From JACVCJ01 sp052437175 (GTDB lineage Bacteria; Bacteroidota; Bacteroidia; CAIKAF01): a stretch of 64,000 bases of DNA. The stretch spans positions 186,001 to 250,000 of the forward strand of contig JBQVOK010000005.1 of NCBI GenBank assembly GCA_052437175.1. Reading direction: 5' to 3'. Each line of letters starts with the position of its first letter. The first letter of the stretch is position 1. Shown piece after piece: positions 1 to 6,895 of this stretch. The position numbers and the translations under genes were made by a program. The notes under the pieces are model-generated. The model made no database searches, was not told the origin of the DNA, and worked only from the letters and a program-made list of their open reading frames with translations.

Positions 1-419
1 ACCTCAATGGCACCGCTGGCGCTGGTCTTCAGTTCGGCCTGGGCCGCCAGGCAGTCGGTACAGCGTATATTACCGGAGGCCGAAGTTTCCAGTCCGCGCA
101 GTTTGGCCGAAGTATGGACCTCGATGTCCAGTACATCGTATTTCTGCAGTATCTTCATGGGTTTGGCATCGATGTGCAGTTTGCCGTTGCTTACTTTCAG
201 GCGCAGGGAATTGATGATGTTTTCGTTGGAAGTGATCTTTACAAAATCGCTGCCGTCGTTAATAACGGTTATTTCGCCGGCCGTGGCCATATCCAGGCGT
301 TCGAACGTGCCGGGTTCAAACGTCTGGCTAACGACAGGGCCTTTGCCTTTAACGCAGGCCTGCAGGCTTACAAAGAGAACGATAACAGGGAGCAGTGTGC
401 TGTATTTTACGGTATGCAT
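1..419 (-). CDS. GIN-domain (DUF2807) lipoprotein, 3' end cut off by window edge
   Basis: This gene runs off the left edge of the window; about 139 N-terminal residues are visible. The ATG at 419-417 gives MHTVKYSTLLPVIVLFVS followed by the lipobox LQAC, so it should be a lipoprotein. The rest is a string of short beta strands with repeated pairs such as TSASGNI and TSASGAI. That pattern is typical of the DUF2807 / head GIN domain, a beta-helix of unknown function common in Bacteroidota. A TATCTTTG -7 box lies 23 bp upstream on the same strand. The fold is inferred from the repeat pattern only; no function can be assigned. Confidence 0.75.
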   Translation of the reverse strand, partial: MHTVKYSTLLPVIVLFVSLQACVKGKGPVVSQTFEPGTFERLDMATAGEITVINDGSDFVKITSNENIINSLRLKVSNGKLHIDAKPMKILQKYDVLDIEVHTSAKLRGLETSASGNIRCTDCLAAQAELKTSASGAIE

Positions 420-441
420 AAGAAATATATTGATGAAAGTA

Positions 442-449
442 CAAAGATA
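442..449 (-). promoter_or_regulatory. -7 element for the GIN-domain lipoprotein
   Basis: On the minus strand this reads TATCTTTG, an exact match to the Bacteroidota -7 consensus TAnnTTTG, 23 bp before the ATG at 419. No TTTG is found at the expected -33 position, so this is a half-promoter call. Confidence 0.4.
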
Positions 450-490
450 GGAAAAGCTTTTCAGGCGGGGGTGGGCGGCCGATATGGATC

Positions 491-1138
491 TTAATATTTC
501 CAGTAGTAATACAGCAGCTTCTGCCATTCGGTATTTACAGCAATGAGGCCTTCTTCGCTGTTCCACCAGTTGCGGGCATCGTAACGGTCCGAAGGTACAC
601 CGAAGCAGTAGATATCCCGGTCCCGGGGCAGCATTTTTTTGCGCAGGCGCCATACACGGCGGGTATGTGCCGATGAGGTAATGATGACCAGGGAACCCGG
701 CCGTTTTTCCAGGAATGCGGCAATGAGCTGTATTTCTTCAATGGTAGAGCTGCCCCTGTTCTGTAAAAGGATACGGGAGCTGTCCACGCCGTTCTGCAGC
801 AGTACCTGCCGGCTCAGTTCGCCTTCGGTCTCGTTGCGGCCTATGATCCTAAGATCGGCAGATACGTTGGCGCCGGTGCAGATGAGGGTATCGATCTGCC
901 CCTGGCGGTACAGGGCGGCTGCGGTTGCGGCGCGTTCCCGGGCATTGCCGGAGAGTACCACGGCGTATACGGCATGTGGGAAGGCAGAATTTTCGGACAC
1001 GTCCAGGTACGCGTACATACCCCGCAGAAGCGGTTTGCGGAAACAGAAAAGGATCAGCGGAACAAGCAGGCAGAAGAGGATTGCGCGGAACAGCGGCTTT
1101 TTAGCCCAGCTTTTCAACGGCGCGTATAATCTTTTCAT
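491..1138 (-). CDS. DUF218 / YdcF-SanA-like membrane-anchored protein
   Basis: A 215-residue protein with one N-terminal membrane segment (about residues 17-32) and a DUF218 domain. Family features seen are the Rossmann-like start VVLSGNARERAATAAALY, the central block NRGSSTIEEIQ and the strand VIITSSAHTRRV. DUF218 proteins (SanA, ElyC, YdcF) are linked to envelope and peptidoglycan integrity in enterobacteria, but their chemistry is not settled. The ATG lies 38 bp inside the 3' end of dapA, which suggests translational coupling. No other start keeps the membrane anchor. The family call is firm, the function is open. Confidence 0.8.
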   Translation of the reverse strand: MKRLYAPLKSWAKKPLFRAILFCLLVPLILFCFRKPLLRGMYAYLDVSENSAFPHAVYAVVLSGNARERAATAAALYRQGQIDTLICTGANVSADLRIIGRNETEGELSRQVLLQNGVDSSRILLQNRGSSTIEEIQLIAAFLEKRPGSLVIITSSAHTRRVWRLRKKMLPRDRDIYCFGVPSDRYDARNWWNSEEGLIAVNTEWQKLLYYYWKY

Positions 1139-1979
1139 ACACTTCGTTGTTCACGGGGGCCAGGGGAGCGCGCAGGGTGTTCTCGCAGAGGCCTTTTTTG
1201 TACAACGCGGCCTTGATGCCGCCGGGATTGCCGTCCAGGAAAATAAAGCGGGTAAAATCGAACAGTTTAAAGTGCAGCTCACGGGCCGATTCAAAATCGT
1301 CGGCCAGGCAGAAACGCACCATTTCTGAAAATTCATAGGGATAGGCATTGGCCACCACCGAAATTACGCCCGTGCCGCCGCTGGCGATAATTGGCAGGGT
1401 AAGGGCGTCATCGCCGCTGATCACCTGGAAATGTTCGGGTTTGTTCATGATGATATCGGTGATCTGCTCCAGGTTGCCCGAAGCTTCCTTGATACCCAGG
1501 ATATTTTTGTGGGCATTGGCCAGTTTCAGCGTGGTAGCAGCCGTCATGTTGCTTCCGGTGCGGCCCGGTACGTTATAGAGGATCACCGGTTTGGGCGAGG
1601 CGTCGGCCACGGCCATAAAATGCTCGAAATAGCCCTGCTGGTTGGGCTTATTGTAATAGGGAGCCACCGAAAGTACGGCGTCCACCTTGGAAAGATCGTA
1701 GGTTTCGAGGTTCTGTACCACCTCGCTGGTGTTGTTGCCGCCGATGCCCACTACCAGGGGCACGCGGCCGTGTATCTTTTCAGCGGTAAAAGCAAGCAGG
1801 GCCTTTTTTTCTTCGGCGCTCAGGGTTACACTTTCGCCGGTGGTACCCATGACCACCAGGTATTCTACATCGCCTTTTATCCAGAAATTAATGAGGTTTT
1901 CCAGGGCGTTATAGTCGATACTGCCGTCTTTTTTAAACGGCGTTACAATGGCGATTCCCGTTCCTTTAAGTTTAAGCAT
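1101..1979 (-). CDS. dapA: 4-hydroxy-tetrahydrodipicolinate synthase
   Basis: DapA condenses pyruvate with aspartate semialdehyde, the first committed step to diaminopimelate and lysine. The 292 residues form a full-length TIM barrel of the usual size. Visible are the GTTGES loop (about 45-50), Tyr135 and Arg140 in YNVPGRTG, and the Schiff-base lysine Lys164 in GIKEASG. It lies 34 bp after the phosphoesterase gene and has its own TATCTTTG -7 box in that gap. It overlaps the DUF218 gene downstream. All catalytic residues are present. Confidence 0.97.
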   Translation of the reverse strand: MLKLKGTGIAIVTPFKKDGSIDYNALENLINFWIKGDVEYLVVMGTTGESVTLSAEEKKALLAFTAEKIHGRVPLVVGIGGNNTSEVVQNLETYDLSKVDAVLSVAPYYNKPNQQGYFEHFMAVADASPKPVILYNVPGRTGSNMTAATTLKLANAHKNILGIKEASGNLEQITDIIMNKPEHFQVISGDDALTLPIIASGGTGVISVVANAYPYEFSEMVRFCLADDFESARELHFKLFDFTRFIFLDGNPGGIKAALYKKGLCENTLRAPLAPVNNEVYEKIIRAVEKLG

Positions 1980-1996
1980 GCGTGCTGAATTTTGGG

Positions 1997-2004
1997 CAAA
2001 GATA
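1997..2004 (-). promoter_or_regulatory. -7 element upstream of dapA
   Basis: Minus-strand TATCTTTG matches TAnnTTTG and sits 17 bp before the dapA ATG. No clear TTTG is seen about 20 bp further upstream. dapA may therefore have its own start site, or simply be read through from fabI. Confidence 0.35.
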
Positions 2005-2013
2005 GCTATCGGT

Positions 2014-3165
2014 TTATAATTTACTGCGGAAAAGTACTTCGGCCTTACCGCTTTTATCCGTGCGGTAAAATTCGAGCCAGACCTCGTTACCGGGATAGAT
2101 GTTTATTTCGGCATGGCCGCGGCCCGGGTAGCCGAAATGGAGGCGTTTGTGCTTTACCACATGCGAGGATTCGGTGCCGGCGCCACTGGTTACGTAGTGT
2201 ACGCCGTTTTTGGGTATGTACTGCAGCGAATGGTCGTGCCCGTTGAGGTAAATGGTGTTGGGATACTGCTCCATTACGCTTTCGAGGCGTTGCTGCAGCT
2301 GTTTGTAGCGTTTGTTGGTAAGGTCCTGTATATAGCCGCTCTTGCGGAACAGCACGTAAATACTGCCCAGTACGGGCAGGGGGATCCAGAGTTTGCGGTT
2401 GAACTCGCGCAGGGGAAAAAAGTGTGCCGTTACCGGGAATTTACCACCGTGCGGCCCCTGGCTTTCCATGGGGTGATGCGCGGCCACGATCACTTTTTTA
2501 CCGGCATTTTTGCGCATCAGGTTCTCGAACTCGTTCAGGAACAGGTTATCGCTGCCGTAGGGGCAGATGCCGGTATCGGGCTTGGCGTAAGGGTGCAGCC
2601 ACCACTGGGTGTTCAGGATGATCATGGTGATGCCGGAGTCCAGCGGTATTTCCTGTGGACCGGGGCAGGCGTCTTCCGGGTAAAAAACGGAAGCGTTCTG
2701 CATTTTTTCTTCAATGTACTTTTCTTCTTCGCGGGCGCGGATGTAGCCGTTTGTGTGCCCTTCGTCCCAGTCGTGGTTGCCGGGAACGAATATAGTACGG
2801 CCGGCAAAACTGTCGGCAATGGCGATCTGGGCGTCCAGGTGGGCTTCAAACTCTTTGCGGCGGCCTTCGCTGGGATGCGGCAGTCCGGCGGGATAAATGT
2901 TATCGCCGAGGAAAATAAGCATGGAATTATCTGAGGCTGCGGCCAGGCGGTGGCGCAAGGTGCCGAAATTGCTGTCCATCCGCAGGGTATCGGGGTCGCC
3001 GGCATCGCCGAGGGCAAAAATGGTGTAGCGGGGCGTGGCCTGCGGCAGGTTTAGCTGCTGCCAGCTGCTTTCGGTGCTTTTGTTATAAATGGGGCGGGGA
3101 CCCGCGCATGAAAAAAGAGCCGGCAAAATTCCGGCTCCCAGTAATACAATCAGGTATTTTCTCAT
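2014..3165 (-). CDS. calcineurin-like metallophosphoesterase lipoprotein
   Basis: A 383-residue protein with a lipoprotein signal (MRKYLIVLLGAGILPALFSC). The five metallophosphoesterase blocks occur in order: GDAGD, LGDNIYP, GNHDW, AHHP and GHDH. These supply the two-metal site, so the enzyme should hydrolyse phosphate esters at the cell envelope; the substrate cannot be read from sequence. The start codon overlaps the stop of the upstream small lipoprotein by 4 bp (ATGA), so the two are co-translated. The C-terminal part after GHDH resembles the short beta domain seen in secreted acid-phosphatase-like members. Confidence 0.88.
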   Translation of the reverse strand: MRKYLIVLLGAGILPALFSCAGPRPIYNKSTESSWQQLNLPQATPRYTIFALGDAGDPDTLRMDSNFGTLRHRLAAASDNSMLIFLGDNIYPAGLPHPSEGRRKEFEAHLDAQIAIADSFAGRTIFVPGNHDWDEGHTNGYIRAREEEKYIEEKMQNASVFYPEDACPGPQEIPLDSGITMIILNTQWWLHPYAKPDTGICPYGSDNLFLNEFENLMRKNAGKKVIVAAHHPMESQGPHGGKFPVTAHFFPLREFNRKLWIPLPVLGSIYVLFRKSGYIQDLTNKRYKQLQQRLESVMEQYPNTIYLNGHDHSLQYIPKNGVHYVTSGAGTESSHVVKHKRLHFGYPGRGHAEINIYPGNEVWLEFYRTDKSGKAEVLFRSKL

Positions 3166-3380
3166 TTTATACGGTCTTCAATATGGCCATCGTTGGCCTC
3201 ACAAACGTCTCTCCAGTTGTAAAAGTAGTTGGTAGAATAAATGGGGTCATCGGTACACAGGGTACCCCCCACTTCTCCGTTGTCGTTGCGTATGCAGTCA
3301 TAGCAACGTGTCTGGCAGGATGCCAGCAGGCCTGTGGTCAGTACAGAAAGAACGAGAATAAAAAGAGAAGATTTTTTCAT
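3162..3380 (-). CDS. small cysteine-rich lipoprotein, unknown function
   Basis: A 72-residue protein. MKKSSLFILVLSVLTTGLL is followed by a lipobox ending in ASC, giving lipidated Cys22. Four more cysteines follow in the mature part (Cys26, 29, 42 and 58), including a CxxC pair, which could form disulfides or bind metal in the periplasm. The gene is wedged between fabI (stop and start share one base, TAATG) and the phosphoesterase (ATGA overlap), which is strong evidence that it is really translated. I recognise no named family. A partner role for the phosphoesterase is only inferred from position. Confidence 0.75.
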   Translation of the reverse strand: MKKSSLFILVLSVLTTGLLASCQTRCYDCIRNDNGEVGGTLCTDDPIYSTNYFYNWRDVCEANDGHIEDRIK

Positions 3381-4195
3381 TATTTTTCCGAGAATTGAGT
3401 CACAATCTCCGGGGCTATGCCCATTTGGCTGAAACCTCCGTCGTGGTACAGGTTTTGCATGGTAATCATACGCGAAAGGTCGCTGAACATGAACACGCAG
3501 AAGTTGGCACAGGCTTCCGAAGAGGCGTTGCCAAGCGGAGAAAGCATATCTGCATAGTCGAAGAAAGCGTCAAAGCCGCCTACACCACTGCCTGCCGTAG
3601 TTTTGGTAGGCGATTGCGAAATGGTATTTACGCGCACTTTCGATTTTTTACCATAGTGGTAACCCCATCCGCGGGCAATACTTTCCAGGAGACTTTTGGC
3701 ATCGGCCATATCGCCGTAATCCGGGAAAATACGCTGGGCCGCGATGTAAGACAATGCCAGGAAACTGCCCCAGTCGTTCACGGCATCCATTTTATAGGCG
3801 GTCTGTATCATCTTGTGCAGGGATACCGCCGAAATATCGTAGGTTTTCTGAAGGAAATCGTAGTTGAGATCGGTATAGGGTTTGCCTTTACGCACGTTGG
3901 GCGACATACCGATGGAATGCAGCACAAAGTCGAGCTTTCCGCCCAGGTGGTCCATACTTTCGGTGTACAGTTTTTCCAGGTCTTCCAGGCTGGTGGCATC
4001 TGCAGGGATCACAATCGTGTTGCACTGTTCGGCCAGTTTCTGGATGGCACCCATACGCATAGCCACAGGGGCATTGGTCAGGGTGATCTTTGCACCTTGT
4101 TCCACGGCTTTTACGGCCACTTTCCAGGCAATTGAATTTTCGTCTAACGCTCCGGTTATAATTCCTCTTTTCCCTTCTAATAAGTTTTGCAGCAT
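3380..4195 (-). CDS. fabI: enoyl-[acyl-carrier-protein] reductase, FabI type
   Basis: FabI reduces trans-2-enoyl-ACP with NADH in the last step of each fatty acid elongation cycle. The 271 residues are a complete short-chain dehydrogenase. GIITGALDENSIAW is the FabI-type cofactor loop, LHSIGM follows, and the catalytic set Tyr160-x2-Met163-x3-Lys167 matches the FabI signature. It is the first gene of a tightly packed minus-strand run with two lipoprotein genes. A TAAGTTTG -7 box lies 20 bp upstream. The length and loops fit the slightly divergent Bacteroidota FabI group. Confidence 0.95.
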   Translation of the reverse strand: MLQNLLEGKRGIITGALDENSIAWKVAVKAVEQGAKITLTNAPVAMRMGAIQKLAEQCNTIVIPADATSLEDLEKLYTESMDHLGGKLDFVLHSIGMSPNVRKGKPYTDLNYDFLQKTYDISAVSLHKMIQTAYKMDAVNDWGSFLALSYIAAQRIFPDYGDMADAKSLLESIARGWGYHYGKKSKVRVNTISQSPTKTTAGSGVGGFDAFFDYADMLSPLGNASSEACANFCVFMFSDLSRMITMQNLYHDGGFSQMGIAPEIVTQFSEK

Positions 4196-4215
4196 GTTCT
4201 AAGGTTTATATGCTG

Positions 4216-4223
4216 CAAACTTA
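4216..4223 (-). promoter_or_regulatory. -7 element upstream of fabI
   Basis: Minus-strand TAAGTTTG fits TAnnTTTG, 20 bp before the fabI ATG. No proper -33 TTTG was found at 19-21 bp spacing. Confidence 0.4.
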
Positions 4224-4259
4224 ACATTTTTTTTCATGCCGGGTATTGAAGTTCAGGCA

Positions 4260-4287
4260 GAAAAAAGCCCCCGCAGGGCAGGGGCCG
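4260..4287 (-). terminator. rho-independent terminator after the 4.3-4.8 kb lipoprotein gene
   Basis: On the minus strand a GC-rich hairpin (GCCCC / GGGGC arms with a GC-rich loop) is followed by six T residues. It lies about 35 bp after the stop of the lipoprotein gene and insulates it from fabI. Confidence 0.75.
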
Positions 4288-4319
4288 TTGTTATGAGAAC
4301 AGGATGTGGTGCTGTTTTT

Positions 4320-4781
4320 TCAGGGTTGTACGTCGCTGAAATTGCCGTTGCTCAGTTCCAGGTCGCTGCTGCCGTCGTTCACCGTACCGCTGAAGGTGCC
4401 CGACCAGCCGCCGCTGCCTGCCGTAAGCAGTTTGAGCGTGCCCGATATACCCTCTGTGTTCACGGCGCTGCCGTTATTGTTCACATAATACTGGAAAGTG
4501 GCCGAGCCGGCGCTACCCTGGCCGGAGGTAAATGCATAATCGCCTTCGGAAGTACCGTAAATATCGATCTCGATATTGCGGTAATTATTGCCGCTGCCTT
4601 CTTCCCAGTACAGGCGGTTGCGGTTATCGGGCAGGGTTTTACGCACAGCCTGTACCGAAACGGTGTTGCCGGCGAGGGTAAAGCAGAGATTGCCGCCGTT
4701 GCAGGACGCGACTTTTTCTTTGTTGCAGGATGCCGCCGCAAGAACGAGCAGGGGCAGCAGTAGGAGATAGCGCTTTTTCAT
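4320..4781 (-). CDS. lipoprotein of unknown function
   Basis: A 153-residue protein with a clear lipoprotein signal: MKKRYLLLLPLLVLAAAS then Cys19. The mature part is rich in Gly, Ser, Asn and short beta strands (ISGTLKLL, WSGTFSGTV), suggesting a small beta-sandwich exposed at the cell surface or in the periplasm. It is monocistronic, with its own TATGTTTG -7 box and a strong terminator. I do not recognise a family. Ending in FSDVQP, it carries no T9SS signal. Confidence 0.7.
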   Translation of the reverse strand: MKKRYLLLLPLLVLAAASCNKEKVASCNGGNLCFTLAGNTVSVQAVRKTLPDNRNRLYWEEGSGNNYRNIEIDIYGTSEGDYAFTSGQGSAGSATFQYYVNNNGSAVNTEGISGTLKLLTAGSGGWSGTFSGTVNDGSSDLELSNGNFSDVQP

Positions 4782-4792
4782 TGTTTTTTAAG

Positions 4793-4800
4793 CAAACATA
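4793..4800 (-). promoter_or_regulatory. -7 element for the 4.3-4.8 kb lipoprotein gene
   Basis: Minus-strand TATGTTTG matches TAnnTTTG, 11 bp before the ATG. The leader would be very short. No -33 TTTG at normal spacing. Confidence 0.35.
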
Positions 4801-4846
4801 GGCTGCTTTGTGTGTGGCCACCCTCACGCAAATGCAGTATTCTGTA

Positions 4847-4876
4847 TAAAAGCCCCTGCGGCAGTAACGCAGAGGC
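4847..4876 (-). terminator. terminator after the T9SS type A gene
   Basis: Minus-strand hairpin with arms GCCTCTGCG and CGCAGGGGC (9 bp with one G-T pair), followed by a short T run. It lies about 90 bp after the stop at 4966. Confidence 0.6.
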
Positions 4877-4965
4877 CTTATCCGGAAAGCTTGTTATCCG
4901 CTTTATACCTGTTTAACGTGGTATTGCAGCCTTTTTAGTGTAAATTTAGCAAATTGAAGTTTGGC

Positions 4966-6675
4966 TTAATAGATAACAATTTTCGCATTATAAATTTTAC
5001 CCTGGCTATCCTGTGCACGGATCAGGTAAAGCCCGGGTTTCAGCTCGCCCAGCTGCAGGTTCAGGTATGCTGCACCGGGGTGGCTGCTCTGCTGCAGCTG
5101 TTGTCCGCTGAGGCTGAGTACGGAGATCAGCCAGTCTGAAGCGGCCGGCAGCTGTACGGAAACCTGGTTGTGTGCAGGTACGGGCCAAACCTGTAAGCCT
5201 TTGGCGGGAGCGGCGGGTTCTTCTTCAGACAGGGTGCCGAGGTCCAGCCCGCTGGGGAAATTTTGTGTATTGTACCAGTTGCGTATGGTCTCTGTAGCGC
5301 TGCATATCCGTCCGTTCAGGTAGTAGGCCGGCTGTGAACTGTCGCCCAGCAGGGTAAGGAAGGCGGTTTCCAGCAGCAGTTCGTCGCCATTGAGCAGGCC
5401 TACATTCGGTTTTACGATGCCCAGGCTGCGGACGTCCGTGGCTGCCAGGGGGGTAGTGCTGCCTGCAGCGGGTGTCAGGGCCGTCCAGATGAAGCCGGGA
5501 TCAGTGCCGCCGGTAGACAGGAAAGACGGGTCTGAAGCGCCCGGGAAGGCATAGCGGGTAAGCAGGTCTCCGGGCCCGGGAGAAGCCAGGTAACCGTTGT
5601 CGCCGAAGTAGAAGGGCGTTCCGTCTTTCCAGCGGCCATTCAGCATAGCAATATAGTGAAAGGGTATCTGAGGATCACAGTAGATACAGGTGCCGTTCTG
5701 GAACCAGGTGGTGTTTGTAAGTCCGCCGGTCTGTGGAGCGGCACTGGTCTCTACGGTATCTTTCAGAAAGATCTCTGCCTGCACCATACGGAGTGCCGTA
5801 GACGTTTCGCTGCCTGCGGCTGCCGACGAACTGTAACCATACAACGACTGCTGGTCTACACAGGTGCCCATGTAATCATTATAGGGTTCCAGTATATCGG
5901 TATCGAAAAAGGAGGCGGCCAATACGTTTACATAGTTCCTGGAGCTTCGGTTTATGATACGGGTTTCCAGGAAGGTGGTGTAATTGATGAGGCTGTCAGG
6001 GCCCTGTGCCGTATCGTTTACAAAGGCATAGGCGGAATACTGCACTTCAATACCCAGTTTATATCCGCCGGAAGAACGTTGTGTGGTCATATCGTTCACC
6101 ACCCACCACAGCATCTGGTCGCCTTTAATTTTCGGGTAATCGCCGTCGGCGGGGTCGTAAATGCCGTCTCCGTTCACATCTTCGAAAGGAGCCAGGGTCT
6201 GGTCATAACCGGCCGGACCGTTACCCGGCCAGCTCAGTATGGAAGCGGGTACCTGGTAACCCTGCCCGATGGTACCGTTGGCATAATGGGTGCGGAAATT
6301 TTCAATATCAAAACGGTTCACTTTCCAGACACGGTCAAAAGCCTGTATGGTTGCCGAATCGATATCGCCTGTGAGCAGGCGCAGCGGTCCGGGCTGAAAA
6401 TCGCTGCCGTTGGCCCGGTAGGTTTCCGCAGAGAGGTAGTCCCCGCCGTTCAGATCTTTGCCGGTGATCCACAAGGCATGGTTGTTGATGCTGTAGTGCC
6501 CGGAACCTTTGGGCACCTCGTATCCGTTCAGGCCCGAAGGATCGCTGAAAACAGAAGCGGAAGCATTGATGCGTGCCCGAACCCGGTTGATGTCCAGGAA
6601 ATCGAAGGCCTGTGCATGAGCCCCTGCGGAAACCAGCAGAAAGGTCCCGCACATCATGTGTCGAAATAGATTCAT
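4966..6675 (-). CDS. secreted protein with T9SS type A sorting domain
   Basis: A 569-residue exported protein. The signal peptide ends near AGAHAQA, and the last 80 or so residues form a type A T9SS sorting domain: VWPVPAHNQVSVQLP, then a strand pair, then LKPGLYLIRA and the basic end KIYNAKIVIY. The body contains a calcium-site-like stretch DVNGDGIYDPADGDYP. I see no enzyme motif, so its role at the surface is unknown. It has a full consensus promoter immediately upstream (6701-6732) and its own terminator, so it is a single-gene unit. Confidence 0.88.
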   Translation of the reverse strand: MNLFRHMMCGTFLLVSAGAHAQAFDFLDINRVRARINASASVFSDPSGLNGYEVPKGSGHYSINNHALWITGKDLNGGDYLSAETYRANGSDFQPGPLRLLTGDIDSATIQAFDRVWKVNRFDIENFRTHYANGTIGQGYQVPASILSWPGNGPAGYDQTLAPFEDVNGDGIYDPADGDYPKIKGDQMLWWVVNDMTTQRSSGGYKLGIEVQYSAYAFVNDTAQGPDSLINYTTFLETRIINRSSRNYVNVLAASFFDTDILEPYNDYMGTCVDQQSLYGYSSSAAAGSETSTALRMVQAEIFLKDTVETSAAPQTGGLTNTTWFQNGTCIYCDPQIPFHYIAMLNGRWKDGTPFYFGDNGYLASPGPGDLLTRYAFPGASDPSFLSTGGTDPGFIWTALTPAAGSTTPLAATDVRSLGIVKPNVGLLNGDELLLETAFLTLLGDSSQPAYYLNGRICSATETIRNWYNTQNFPSGLDLGTLSEEEPAAPAKGLQVWPVPAHNQVSVQLPAASDWLISVLSLSGQQLQQSSHPGAAYLNLQLGELKPGLYLIRAQDSQGKIYNAKIVIY

Positions 6676-6700
6676 AGTTGTATAGCGTTTGAGTTTAGCC

Positions 6701-6732
6701 CAAAACTATACCATAAGCCATGGGGGTACAAA
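6701..6732 (-). promoter_or_regulatory. promoter of the T9SS type A gene
   Basis: On the minus strand TTTG (6732-6729), a 20-bp spacer and TAGTTTTG (6708-6701) match the Bacteroidota sigma factor consensus exactly in both boxes and in spacing. The ATG at 6675 is 25 bp downstream. Confidence 0.8.
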
Positions 6733-6895
6733 GACAGAAAAGAGCTTTTATCACAGCAGAAAAGCGGTAGAATTTTTATTTGCGAAGCGACGGGAAAGGG
6801 CCTTGAACGCGGCTTTTTTAACCGACATAAAACCAGGCTTGTGGAAAAATGAAACCAGCGTAGGGTTGCACATATTGAGTAAACGGCAGCCGGTC

